Positions 25,201 through 37,600 of a stretch of 64,000 nucleotides of DNA are shown piece by piece. The DNA is taken from positions 1 to 64,000 of IMG/VR virus record IMGVR_UViG_3300031857_000038. The stretch is one strand, 5' to 3'. The position numbers were made by a program, and so were the translations under genes. Each line of letters starts with the position of its first letter. Positions within the stretch are counted from its first letter, which is position 1. Under the pieces are notes generated by a model. The model was not told where the DNA came from, did not search any database, and saw nothing but the letters and a program-made list of their open reading frames with translations. This DNA is from a virus.

Positions 25201-25664
25201 ATAGACCAACAATTACTGAGTTGTCTTCACAGTACACTGAATTACAAGACTATAAAATGTTGTCGGATTCTGTAATATTAAATAGTGTAGAGTTCAAACC
25301 ACTGTTTGGTCCTAAGGCAGTACCAGCACTGAGAGCGACAATTAAAGTAATTAAAGACAGTACAACAAATGCAAGTGACAGTGAAATAAGAAGTGCAGTA
25401 TTAGCAGCAATGGATCAATATTTTAATATTAACAATTGGAACTTTGGTGACACATTCTACTTCTCAGAACTTAGCGCATTTTTGCACGCCGAATGCGGAG
25501 ACTTGATTAGCTCTGCTGTATTAGTACCGAATGATCCGTCAATGAAGTTTGGAGACTTATATGAAATAAAATGCAGACCTTTTGAAATTTTCGTAAACGC
25601 TGCTACATCAAATGATGTATTAGTGATACCCGCGCTCACACCCGACGAATTACAGATAAGATAA
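22290..25664 (+). CDS. gp6: baseplate wedge protein gp6
   Basis: The product has 1124 residues against 660 in T4. The N-terminal 120 residues (NDWKTIYQTFNQADFRSYDY, ESSEFVALLDVIAFMGQGLA, RRDSVVKLANLVSYTPKRN) are the gp6 signature. Residues 300-420 carry VTYVFGDGVFSEIPVG and the TRYYTQNRMVNGEDYN motif of J-type baseplate proteins. gp6 dimers form the inner ring that holds wedges together and dilates at contraction. The C-terminus (about 1010-1110) is the conserved ALRATIKVIKD ... WNFGDTFYFSELSAFLH block. Extra mass lies between residues 450 and 1000. Confidence 0.95.
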   Translation: MATSSRQSALFGPNDWKTIYQTFNQADFRSYDYETLRKAFIDYLQINYPETYNDYVESSEFVALLDVIAFMGQGLAFRNDLNARENFIDTAERRDSVVKLANLVSYTPKRNIAGQGYLKVTSIKTTQNLNDLNGFNLSNVPVLWNDPANPNWLEQFNTIINAALVDTQRIGRPGNVSEIAGVNTSEYSLQIAPNNLPIVPFSSSVGGVNMNFELCSVSSLDSESIYEVPPAPSGRFNMLYRNDKLGFGSPETGFFFYFKQGNLQTFDFSLQQQISNQNIDIDIQGINNSDTWLYKINQDGTRDPWRQVENVYANASLQGNSSFKQTFSVSSRFNDQVTYVFGDGVFSEIPVGNFRAYVRAGNALTYTIYPSDMNGLSVTFTYISRLGRAETLTVGLALTQTVTTAQTRESLASIKQRAPTRYYTQNRMVNGEDYNNFPYTLYNSIVKSKAINRSSVGVSKNLDLLDPTGKYSSTVSYGNDGALYQDDVNGFLNLTINNTSDIIAFFTGELSNVLSLNKATQYYIQNYPRYTVTDTDTPANEVVYWRTSTVNADNETGYVYTVTGSLEQPTSVGIFSTTNLKYMTTGAIIKFTAPSGFYFDSDNRLVAGIPGSGDSTFIWTTVLNVVGDGSNNNQGSFANGSGPIRLSGYVPNDVIVSTIIPVFGNIIPREIIQEAVIRIELNQEFTLVFDNSLLINQPRWSIKKITDPNWFVKFTSLGNNRYTVTYRSLSYYFGSVADTRFTFAKDELVYDPFTGKIIQDNVSVLGINTLPSSTTAIGKNTEINIVGQTVESDGYVNDFEVEVAATDVNNNQLILNPDFFNEITGFVTGSNNFGIYVFFETVQDPINLTKEFIVPTSSVRFQYPTQTQIELVKYDYPVGQLFYATSENKFYKTVQDQTVTNIVYDLVEQFNYSVKFGRQGLSYQYKHNSNNTNRIDPATTNIIDLYVVTFSYFEQYQRYIVDTTNTIPEPNRPTITELSSQYTELQDYKMLSDSVILNSVEFKPLFGPKAVPALRATIKVIKDSTTNASDSEIRSAVLAAMDQYFNINNWNFGDTFYFSELSAFLHAECGDLISSAVLVPNDPSMKFGDLYEIKCRPFEIFVNAATSNDVLVIPALTPDELQIR

Positions 25665-25672
25665 GTACAACT

Positions 25673-28600
25673 ATGGCACGTATTAGAACACTAAACTTTC
25701 TTCCGGAAATCTTCCAAACACCAACAAACAGTCAGTTCCTCTCGGCTACACTTGATAGACTCGTAAGTAACCCTTCGTCTACTCGTGTGCAGGGTTATGT
25801 CGGAAGCAGATTTGGTTCGGGTATTAATGCGCTTGATTATTATGTTACTGAGCCAACCAAAACTCGTGCAGACTATCAGCTAGATCCAAGCGTGGTGTTT
25901 ACAAGAGCAGAAGAAGAAATTGCTAATGATTTTATTACATACCCAGGCATTATTGATTCACTAGAGCAACAGGGTGCGGTCACTGGTAATAACAACAGAC
26001 TATTCAACAGTCAAATTTACTCATGGGACAGCTTTACAAATCTAGATAAGCTAGTCAACTATTATGAATATTACTGGTTGCCAATTGGCGCCCCAGCGGT
26101 TACTGTTGCACCTAGCACAGTATTCATCAACCAAGATTATATCGTAACTGACTTTGCTAATAGTTACGAAATTAGTGAAGTTGGCTCAATCATAGGAACC
26201 GGAACCAATCCAACAATCTCAGTGATTCGCGGAGGAACTTATAGATTTGAAGTAAATCAAAACTCTCAGTTTTGGATTCAGACTGAGCCAGGTACTAGTG
26301 GATTTTCCCCCACACAAGAAAATCTACCCACACGAGAAGTTTTTGGTGTAGACAACAACGGTGCTGAAGTAGGCATCGTAACATTCAACGTCCCATTCAA
26401 GAATGCACAGGATCAATTTGTTTTCCCTGGCAACAATATGGTTGACGTAATTTGCAATATTCCGTTTGATGAAGTCAATGGTAGAAATCTATACACAATC
26501 AATGACATTGCAACGGGTATAAGCTATCCTGGGCTAGACAACATTGATGGCGTGACTGGATTAGACGGTCTAAGAATAATGTTCTATGACACTGGCGTGC
26601 CAGATGAGCAAGGATATGTAGCATCTTATTACGATGAAACATTTTATGATGTTAACGACCCGTTCTTTACAGAACCTAGAACTGTTACTGTTGGCAGCAC
26701 AAACGCTAGTGGTAATAGACTTTCAATGGCATTAGGTTTCACCACAGATGATCTAATTCCTAATCAAACTGTGACCTTTAGCGGAGTGCTATTAGGTGGC
26801 ATTGTTGAAGGTCAAGTATATTTTGTAAAAGACATTATCAACTCAACTGACTTCACTATTTCACAAGACCTTCAGGGCGACACTGTTACAGTGTTCACTC
26901 AGTCAGGCGCCAACATGATTGTTAACATCAATCAGGGACAGTTTCAGAACGGATTTAACACAGTAGTAAGCGAGAACTTCTACAGAATTCAATATTTGGG
27001 TGACCCCGACAACCCCATCATTAGACTATTGCCGGACGGTACTATTCCTAATAATGAAAAGATTTCTCCAAGATTTGGTACTGAGTACATCAGCAGATCA
27101 TTTTACAGAAATACTATAGGTGTCATTAGTATGATACCTATCATTACTGCACCGCTTGACGTATTATATTATCAAGACGGGACCAATCCAAATAAAGTCG
27201 GCGTAATTAAAATTAATGATTCTGATTTAGACAACTTTATTAATATTGAAACAGAAATCTTAGGCAAAACAACTTATACATCACCGAACGGCGTACAGTT
27301 TACGAACGGACTAAAAGTTCAATTTGATGGTAACGTCTTCCCTAATTCATATCGCTCAGGCGAATATTATGTTGAGGGCGTGGGCACAGCAATTGAATTG
27401 GTTCCTGTTAGTGAACTAATTGTCCCTGAGAAATTCTCTAGAGGCGACTTCATACCATACGACACTGTTGGATATGATGATACTGGCTACGACATAGAAT
27501 TATTTGTTCCTGTCGACCCCGACTACATCACTATTGCTAGAAATAGTATTAGCAAGAACGCATGGTCAAGAAGCAACAGATGGTTCCACATTGACGTTAT
27601 CAACGCCACTGCACAGTATAATGATAATCCAAATATCTTGACAGAATATGCAACTCTTGACAACAAAGCTAAGAGACCAATCATTGAGTTTTATCCTAAC
27701 TTAAAAATGTTTGATGCAGGTACTCAAGGTAAGAGACCAGTTGACTTCTTTGATACTCGTGCAACAGATGCATTGTCTCAGGTTGCAGGATTAGCAAATT
27801 ACTATCCTGACGTAGAAACTTACACTAGCAACACTGCGGTTGTTGCCAGCACACCAAATACTGTAGTAGGTGTAGCATCCATGTTGCAAGGTAACACCTA
27901 TGAGCTAGTCAATGTTAGTGGTACTTTGCAAACTTCATGGAATGATCTAGCAGGAACTTTGGGCGTTACATATTTTCCTGGTGACAAAATTGTATGCGCT
28001 AAAGACGGAAACGATTTACTAGTGCCAGGCACAGGTACTGGACGTTTAATATATGACGAAGCCACAATCACTGTACCATCAAGTGATGTTACTGGAATAT
28101 TCCAAATCGGGATGTATGTCGGTGACGTATTAGATATTATACCTACTAACGCACAGATTATCAATCTTACTGATGACGGAACAACTACCACACTTACGAT
28201 TAGTTATCCATTCCCACAAGACATTGTTGGAGGAACAACATCAATCGTTGGTACTGATACTACAGTAAGCAACTATGCAGTGTTCCCTGGATCAAGAATA
28301 ATCTTTTCTAACGACACTGACGAAGGCACGAAGCATAAGATCTATGTTGTAGATATCGTTGTTACTACTTTAGGCGGTAGCCCACAGATTGTATTGATTG
28401 AAGCTGAAGATACTAATGTTGAAGTTGACCAACAGGTTGTCATTACAAGAGGCTTCAACGAGCAAGGTAAGACATTCTACTTTGACGGTATTGAGTGGCT
28501 GCAAGCTCAGCAGAAAGTAACTGTTAATCAGGCCCCTCTGTTTGATGCGTTTGATGATAACGGCATTAGCTTCAGCGATAGCACAGTTTACAATAGCACA

Positions 28601-31600
28601 AGCTTTACTGGAACTACACTGTTTTCATACGGCATTAATCCATTAACAGTTGACGATCCTATCTTAGGATTCCCTGTAAGATTCACTGATGTGGGCAACA
28701 TTGGAGATATTAGCTTTGATGTTACTATCAATTCTGATACCTTTAATTATGTGCGCGGCATTGAATCAATAACACAGAAAGTAAACACTGGCTACGTACA
28801 CAATTACATTAGCAGAATTAATTTTACTAGAGAATTGGGCTGGGTAACAGCAGTAGAAAATAGCGTACAGTATCAAGAATTCAACTTCAGATATAATATT
28901 GCCAACCCAACAACTCAGTTTGTTTGTGATGTGGCTGCGTTGCCTGAATTACCAGTTGATGTTAAGGGTTGGCCTAGAGTAAAGGTGTACAACAATAACA
29001 CATATCTAGAACCAACCGACTACACAGTTGAGCTTTTTGATACCGTTACTAGAATTACGTTAAACACTGTTCCTGATGTAGACACTGTAATTCAAGTATT
29101 GCTCTTGAGCGACCAAGTCAGCCAGAGCGGATTCTATCAGATTCCTGACAACTTGAATAGCAACCCATTCAACGAAGACTTGACTGTAGCAGATTTGGGT
29201 GACATTCGCAATCACTATCAAGATATCTTTGTCAATGCACCAAATACTACTGGTGATATTTTTGGCTCAAACAACTATAGAGATTGCGGTGACTTAACTC
29301 CATACGGTACTAAGATTATTCAGAACAGTGCTTCAATGGTACTACCAGGCGTGTTCTTGCGTAAAACAAAATACGACCTATTAAACGCATTGATGTTTAA
29401 CGGCAATGAATATGTCAAGTTCAAGCAACTATTGGTTGATACTGTACAAAACGCTCAGTTCACTATTAGAAACACCCCAGCAGAAATCCTAGACGAAGCT
29501 ATTGAACTGATTGCAGCTAGTAAGAGTGAGATTAGCTCATTCTACTGGTCAGACATGTTGCCAAACAGATCACCTCTAGCAGTAAACACATATAACTTTA
29601 ATAGTAATACCGACGTAACTCGCTACCCGTTAAACAAAGTTTATAATTTTGAATCAGCTAACTATGATAGCGTATTGGTATACTTGAACAGAACCGTCAA
29701 TAACAATCTAGTACAAAGACAGCTTCTAAGAAATGTAGACTATACTATCAGTGCTGATAGTCCAACAGTCACCGTTACTTTAGATTTGGTACCCGGTGAT
29801 CAAATCATTGTTAAAGAATACAATCAGACATACGGTTCATATGTTCCTTATACCCCAAGTAAGTTGGGACTCTATGATCTGTACGAGCCTAGTGTTGTAT
29901 TGGATAGCAACTATTCTACACCTACATATTTCATTAAAGGACACGACGGCTCATATACAAAGCTATATGGCACTTACGTCCCTCAAACTAATACTCTGCT
30001 AGACTTCAGAGACCAAGCACTATTGGAATTTGAAAAGAGAGTTTACAACAACGTTAAGCTAAGCACAGAAGTTCCAATCAAGCTCTATGATGTATTGCCT
30101 GGCTTCTTCAGAGACAGTGACTATTCATATGATGAATGGTTGCAGATGTATTCAACTAATTTCTTGAATTGGGTTGGTCAGAACAGAATTGACTACAAGA
30201 CTCAGTTCTTCAACAGAAATAACGAGTTCACATATAACTACACCAATTCAAGCAACAAGCTAGATAATTCTCAGATCCTGCAGGGATATTGGAGAGGTGC
30301 ATATCAATATCTATATGACACTACTACTCCTAACTTAACACCATGGGAAATGTTAGGCTTTGCCAACAAGCCGACTTGGTGGGAAGAACGCTATGGCCCC
30401 GCCCCATACACAAGTGACAACTTAGTATTGTGGGGAGACCTCGAAGCCGGTAGAGTATATTCAGCAGATGGCACAAGTGTCATTGTTCCTGAGTTAGCCC
30501 GCCCAGGTCTTTTAGAGATTATTCCGGTCAATTCAAACGGCGAACTATTAAGTCCGTTGATTAGCATTGTAGGTAACTATAATCCAAATACTTTCCAGAA
30601 AGATTGGAAAGTAGGTGACGATGGCCCCGCAGAACTTAGCTATCGTCGTAGCTCAACGTATCCGTTTGACGTTATCAAGCTGTTTGCAATGACAAAGCCT
30701 GCTGAGTTCTACAACTTAGCAGTTGACCTAGACAACTACAAATACAATGCTGAATTTAATCAATATTTGGTAAACAACCGTGACCACTTGATTATTAGTG
30801 ATGTTCAAATTTACGGTGATGGTATTGCCAAGACCAGTTACATTAACTGGATCGTAGACTATGAAAAGCAGTTTGGTGTAGATGCTACACACGAAATTAA
30901 AGAGACTCTAAACAATCTAGACGTTAGATTGGCATATCGTCTTGCTGGTTATAGTGACAAGACATTGCTCAAGTTCTACGTTGAAAAGGGTTCACCAAAC
31001 ACTGCTAATGCATCGCTATTGATTCCAGATGAGAGCTATCAGGTTCTTCTTTACGATAACCAGCCATTCGACAAGGTAGTTTTCTCTAGCGTAATCATTC
31101 AGAAAACTGTTCAAGGTGGATTTACTGTTTTTGGCAATTCACAGTCCTTTGCTTACTTTAGAATTAAGGCACCTGTTAATAACGGTAGAAGTGAATTTGT
31201 TACTGTATTAGAAAAGACAGTAAAATTAGCTACGGACTATTCAGCTAAAGAAGTACTTGTCCCTTACGGAACAACATTCTATAGTATACAAGAAGTTGCA
31301 CAATTCCTAATGAGCTATAACGCATACCTAAAAGACAAGGGTATGAAGTTTAATGAAGTTGAGGCTGGTACTGAAGTCAATTGGGAATTGATGGTAAAGC
31401 AATTCATGTATTGGACTCAGATGGGTTGGGAAGACGGAAGCTTAATCACGCTAAATCCTGCTGCTACTGACCTTGTCTTTGACAAAGAAGGCAGCATTGT
31501 TCAGCCGCTAACTATTCAGCAGCAGAACTTCATTCTTAACCAAGACTTGTACCCCATTCAGATTAATACTCTTTGCGTGAATCGTGACGGCACACTGTTT

Positions 31601-34600
31601 AAACTCCATACATTGAACGAAGGCGATAGCATGGCTTTCGCACAATTTAATGTGAGTAACTTTGAGCATGGCATCGTGTTCAACAACACCACGCTATTCA
31701 ATGACGTTATCTATAATCTTGTCACTGGATTGAGACAGAATAGAATCACATTGCGCGGAACTAAGACTAGCGAGTGGAACGGTACCGTTGACGCTTGGGG
31801 CTTCATCATCAATCAGAACAATGTAAAAGAATGGTCAAAGGATATCAAGTATCCTAAGGGCTCAATTGTTCTGCATAAGAACAAGTATTACGCTGCCCTA
31901 AGATTGTCAGAACCAACAACTACATTTACCGACCTTGATTGGAAGTTAATCAATTATGAAGATGTACAGAAAGGTCTACTACCTAACTCAGCAACCCGCT
32001 CTTTCGAAAGCACTTTGTACTACAACTGCAATGAGGCTAATCTAGAACAGGACGCCGACCTACTATCATTCTCATTGATTGGTTATCGCCCAAGAGATTA
32101 TCTCGCATTAGCAGACTTGACAGACATTACCCAAATCAATGTCTACAAGAACATGATCAAGAACAAGGGTACTGTTAATGCTGTAACTGCATTTGACGGT
32201 GTTAACTTGCCTCAGGGCGGCATTGAATACGAAGTTTATGAAAACTGGGCAATCAAGTCAGGTGACTATGGTGGTTTGCTAAGTCAAAACTTTGTAGAGT
32301 TTAGAGTTGACCAAAATCTTTTGACCGGTAACCCAAGCATCGTGTCATTAACTAACGGTGTCTACACTGAAGGCGCACAGCAAGAAGTACCTATCTATAG
32401 TTTGTTTAACTACGGTGATACTATTACTGATCCAAATGTATTGGCAGTAACCACTGACCCATATAATAATCTGTACCCATCAGCCGGTTATGCTAACTTT
32501 AACGATGTGAAAATGTCGTCCTTCTACTATGGTGGATTGCCTAACGGTGTCAACAAAGAAGGCATAGTTGTTCCTATTCAGAATTTCTATGTAAGAGACT
32601 ATCTATGGTTAGCAAGCTTTAAAGAAAAGTGGGGAATCTTTTCTTGGAGCCCAATCGGTGAAGTAGTTGAAGTAGCAGCGAACCTAAATAATACTGCGAC
32701 AGTAACATTTAGTAAGCCACACAACTTGAAGAATCTAGATCCAATCGCTATCGTTAACTTTAGTGAAAACGTAGACGGTTACTATATCGTAACTCAGATT
32801 GTTAACTTGAATCAAGTAATAATCAACTTGAATGTTTCTGGTCTTGAATCAAGCGGTATCACTGGTTCAGGCATAGGTATGTTAATCTACAGTCAGCGAG
32901 TCGCACAGCCCGGTGATATTAATACTCTACCTCTTCTAGAAGCTGAGTTCACCAAGAACACTGTTTGGGTAGACGAAAATACTGACGGTGGTTGGGCAGT
33001 ATACAGAAAAGGTATCAACTACGCTAGACAGGGTGAGCTATCCACAACCACTTCAAGTACATTTGGTAATAGCGTTGCATTTACAGAAAGTGCCGGTTAC
33101 CTAGTTGCTGATTCAGCTACGGGTACAGTCTATAGATATTATTACAAAAATGCAAATTACGATCTAGCTGAAACTATTACTAACGATGATAGTTTTGGTG
33201 AGAAAATTGTACATAACAATAATACTTTTGTAATTTCTCAGCCAACTACTAATCCAGCGGTATATGTATACTCATGGAATGATACTGCCTTAGCAAACGA
33301 GTTGTTACTAGCTCAAACTATCGCCGCTCCAGGGGGAGTGACTGATTGGGGAAGTGAATTAGCTATCTCCGGCGATGGTAATTGGGTCTATATTTCAGAT
33401 ACGTTGAACACTCAAGTATATGTTTACAGAAAGAACAATCAAGAATTTTCTGCTGGTTACTTTGTCCCAACACAAACATATGTAATTACTGAGTTGGGTA
33501 CTACTGACTTTACTGCAATTGGTGCAATTGAAAACAGTGTTGGTATTACTTTTGAAGCGACAGGAATAGGAACTGGTACTGGTACAGCAATCAATACTAC
33601 ATACGAATTAGTAAACATAATTGAAAATCCTGACATTGTGACTGCCGGTTCATTTGTTATCGGAGAAGAATATAAAATCGTTTCATTAGGAAATACTGAT
33701 TTTACATTAGTTGGTGCAGCATCAAATAATGTAGGGGTAGTGTTTACTGCTACTGGTATTGGCGCTGGAACCGGAACTGCATCAGCACAAAGCAACAGCT
33801 TTGGCACTGCAATCTCTACCGATTTTGACAGTGATTGCTTGTTCATCGGTGCACCTAACAAAGATTATAGCGTGAGCGTAACTAATTGGGGAGAAGTTTA
33901 CTTCTACCAACGTTCTGTTCAAAACTTTGAATCAACTGCTGTTTCTACGTTAACGCAGCCGCAATTCTTTGCATTAGGCTGGACACCTGATACTGCAACT
34001 AAAGCAGTAACAGCTACCTCTGACAGCACTGACAGAATCACATTAGCGAACGTATCTGGAATCAGTGTAAATGATGCTATTACTTTTGAGGGCACTGGTC
34101 TAGCTGGAACAGATATTATTGCATATAAAACATATTATGTTGCTCAAGTATTTCCTATGTCCAATGCGATTACTATTAAGGAATCAAGATCAAAAGCAAA
34201 CACTGATATAGTTCAACTATCTACCGTTTCGAGCATTTCTAATGCAACGGCCCATGTTCAAAGTGAATTGTTGCTCGTAAATGTCAACGGACGTATGGTT
34301 CAGGATAATAATTATGCAGTTGTAGGTAGTTCACTAGTATATACTGGCTCACTAAATGCAGGAGACATTGTAGAAGTCAGTGGTAATGATTTTTATAATG
34401 TTCAAACGTTCAACGCTGCTTCTAATAGCGCAATCAACATTCAATTTGGATATGATTTGGACGTTACACGACAAGCCTCAGAACTATTGATTGGCAGCCC
34501 ATTTGAAATTGACTCTGAGAATAGAGAAGGTTTGGTATATAGATTTACTAATGGTGGTGCAAGATTTGGTATTGTAGCAGGTGAGAATCAATGCTTCCTA

Positions 34601-37600
34601 TCAACAACCCGCAGCATTTTAATCAACGGATATCAAGTCACATTGGCTGCTGGTACTGCCGCTGCCGTCGCCAACCAAATCGTAAATTCACGAGTACCTA
34701 ATATTACTGCATCTGCAACTACAGACAATAAACTTATCATTCAAGTAGTTGATCCAAACTTAGCAGAAATCAATAACCAGCTGATGGTCACTGCATTTGA
34801 TACTGCTACTTTAGATGAATTGGGTATCAGTGTGTATTCACCTACTCAAGTAATTCCCTGCCCTCACAAAGAAGGCCCAACTGAGTTCGGCAAGACAATT
34901 AAGTTCAATCAGTTTGACTCAGTTGTAATTGCTGCTCCTGCAGGTCCTAACTTTGTAGCCACTACGTTTGACTTCACTGATGACGAGAATCTAGACAACG
35001 ACACTGTGTTTGATAACAATGCAACTAGATTTGTTGAGAATTATCCTAACGCTGGCGCAGTCTACATGTTTGATCTATTGACAAACAATAACGGCAGCTT
35101 GTCGAATCCTGGTGCATTTGTATACGCACAGCCATCCAACAGTGCAAATCTAGATTTTGTCATCAATCCGTATTACGGTGAAGCTGTTGACTTCTACGAT
35201 AACGTTGTTATTGTGGGTGCTCCAAATCAAATAATCAATCCATCAAGCGTAGGCCAGGTAACGACTTTTGTTAATGCAACTGGTGTAAGAGACTGGTCAG
35301 AGTATCGTCAAAGCGCACCAATCGTAGATATTAACAAGATTCAAAATACACAGTTGTTTAGTGCTAGCACTAATAACACCCTAATAAATCTAGACTACAT
35401 GGATCCGTTGCAGGATAAGCTATTGGGTGCAATAAGAGAAAACATTGATTATGTTTCACCAGAAGACCCAGCCAAATACAACGTTGATCCGCTAAATGTT
35501 TCTGCTAATGTTTGGGGAAGTCTACAAGTAGGAAAAATCTGGTTCGATACATCAACTGTTAGATTCGTGAACTACCATCAGAATGATGTAGTGTACAATA
35601 GCGAGTACTGGGGAACTGTATTCCCTGGCTCAGATATCTCAGTATGCACTTGGGTAGCTAGCAATGTTCTTCCTGGTCAATATCAGGGACCTGGAACTCC
35701 AATTGATCCTACAAAGTATGCAGTCGGTAGTAGATTGAATGCGTCTAACATCGTTACTCCAGTTTATTATTTCTGGGTAAGAAATAGCGGCCTAATTGTT
35801 AAAGAGCGTGAGAAGACCCTATCAGATGCAGTACTTGCATCATACATTGCAAATCCACAGAGTTCTGGAATCGCATATATGGCACCATTATTGCCTAATA
35901 CTTTTGCGTTGTACAACTCAGCAGAATACATCAATGATATTGATAGCGTTTTCCATATCGGATTTGCTACTAACCAAGACACTGATGTTCCTCACAACGA
36001 ATTTAAATTGATTCGTCAGAATTTCCCTGATGACTTCTTACCAGGTCTGATGCCCGGTGAAGAGCCATTCTCTCTATATGCAAGAATGCTTGATAGTTTG
36101 TCAGGTACTACTATTAGTGGAGAGATTGTACCTAATCCTTTCTTGCCACTAGCTGTTCAGTCAGGCGTGCTATCAAGACCAAGACAAAGCTTCTTCTACA
36201 ACAGATTTGAAGCACTAAAGAACTACTTGACATATGCTAACGCAGTTCTTGCACAGTATCCTATTACTGAAATAAAGCCAGACATTTCGTTCGCTTTCGT
36301 TTCGGATGAATTTTACAATACCGCAGATTATTGGGAGTACATCAACTGGTGGGCACCGGGTTATAACAACAGCACTAGAGCTTTTGCACAGGTACCGTTG
36401 TACGCCGATCTAGCAGAGCTTACAGTAAACCCAGGCACTTTAATTAAAGTAGATAATAACGGCAGTGGTTCGTTTGAAATTTATCGCTATGACGGTGAAG
36501 GTGTCTGGACACGAGTTGGTCTAGAAAACGGAACAATCGCATTCAGCAGCGCATTGTGGGAGTATGCTAAGTTTGGCTTAGGATACGGAAACGATTTCTA
36601 TGATACTATACCATATGATGACTATCCAAGCGAAGCAACTAGAAATATCATTCGTCTCCTAAACGAGCAAATCTATACTCAGGAGTTGTTGATTCACAGA
36701 AACAAGAGTCTAATTCTACTCTTAGAATACATCCAAACGGAAACAATAGAGTCACAGAATTACTTACCTTGGCTTTCTAAAACATCATTGATGGATGTAT
36801 TCCACACTGTTCGTGAACTACGACCATTTGAAGTATTCAAGAGTGACAATGTTGAATTCTTAGAAGGTTATATCAACGAAGTCAAACCTTATCACGTAGT
36901 CTTAAAAGAGTTCTTGATTAAGTACGATGGTATGGAAGTCTATGATGGAAACATTACTGACTTTGATGTTCCTGCAACATACAATACTAATTTTGATCAG
37001 TATATAAGCCCGCAGCTTGTATTCACTGACCCTGATAATGAATATCAGTATGATGAAACCTCGCCTATATGGTCTACTGCCCCATATACTCAGTGGTATC
37101 AGAATTATGGTTTGTCATTGACTGGGCAAGAAAACTACCTTATAACTACACTAAAATCATATATGGATTTGGGTTCTAACGTAATGCTGGTAGATAATGC
37201 TAGCGGTTTCCCATCCAACGGTGTTATACAAATTGATCAAGAAATAATTTCTTATGCATTTGTTGACAGAAACTTAAATCTGTTGGGAGGCTTGTCAAGA
37301 GGTTTCAATAACTCACAAGTATCAGAACATATTCCTGACTCAGATATCTTCATTGATTTGCCTGCGGTGGTAGTGCTGGATGAAGGTTCCGGTTACACTC
37401 AAGTACCAAGAGTAACAGCATACGTTGATACTGCATTGTATCCTGCACCTAGAACAGAAGCAATATTACAAGCAGTAATGAGTGGCGGAAGAGTAAGTTC
37501 AGTTCAAGTTATTGATCCAGGCGAAGGCTACGTTGTTTTACCTGAAATTAGAATTGATTCTGCATACACAATTCCATTTTCGGACACTGACATTAACGCA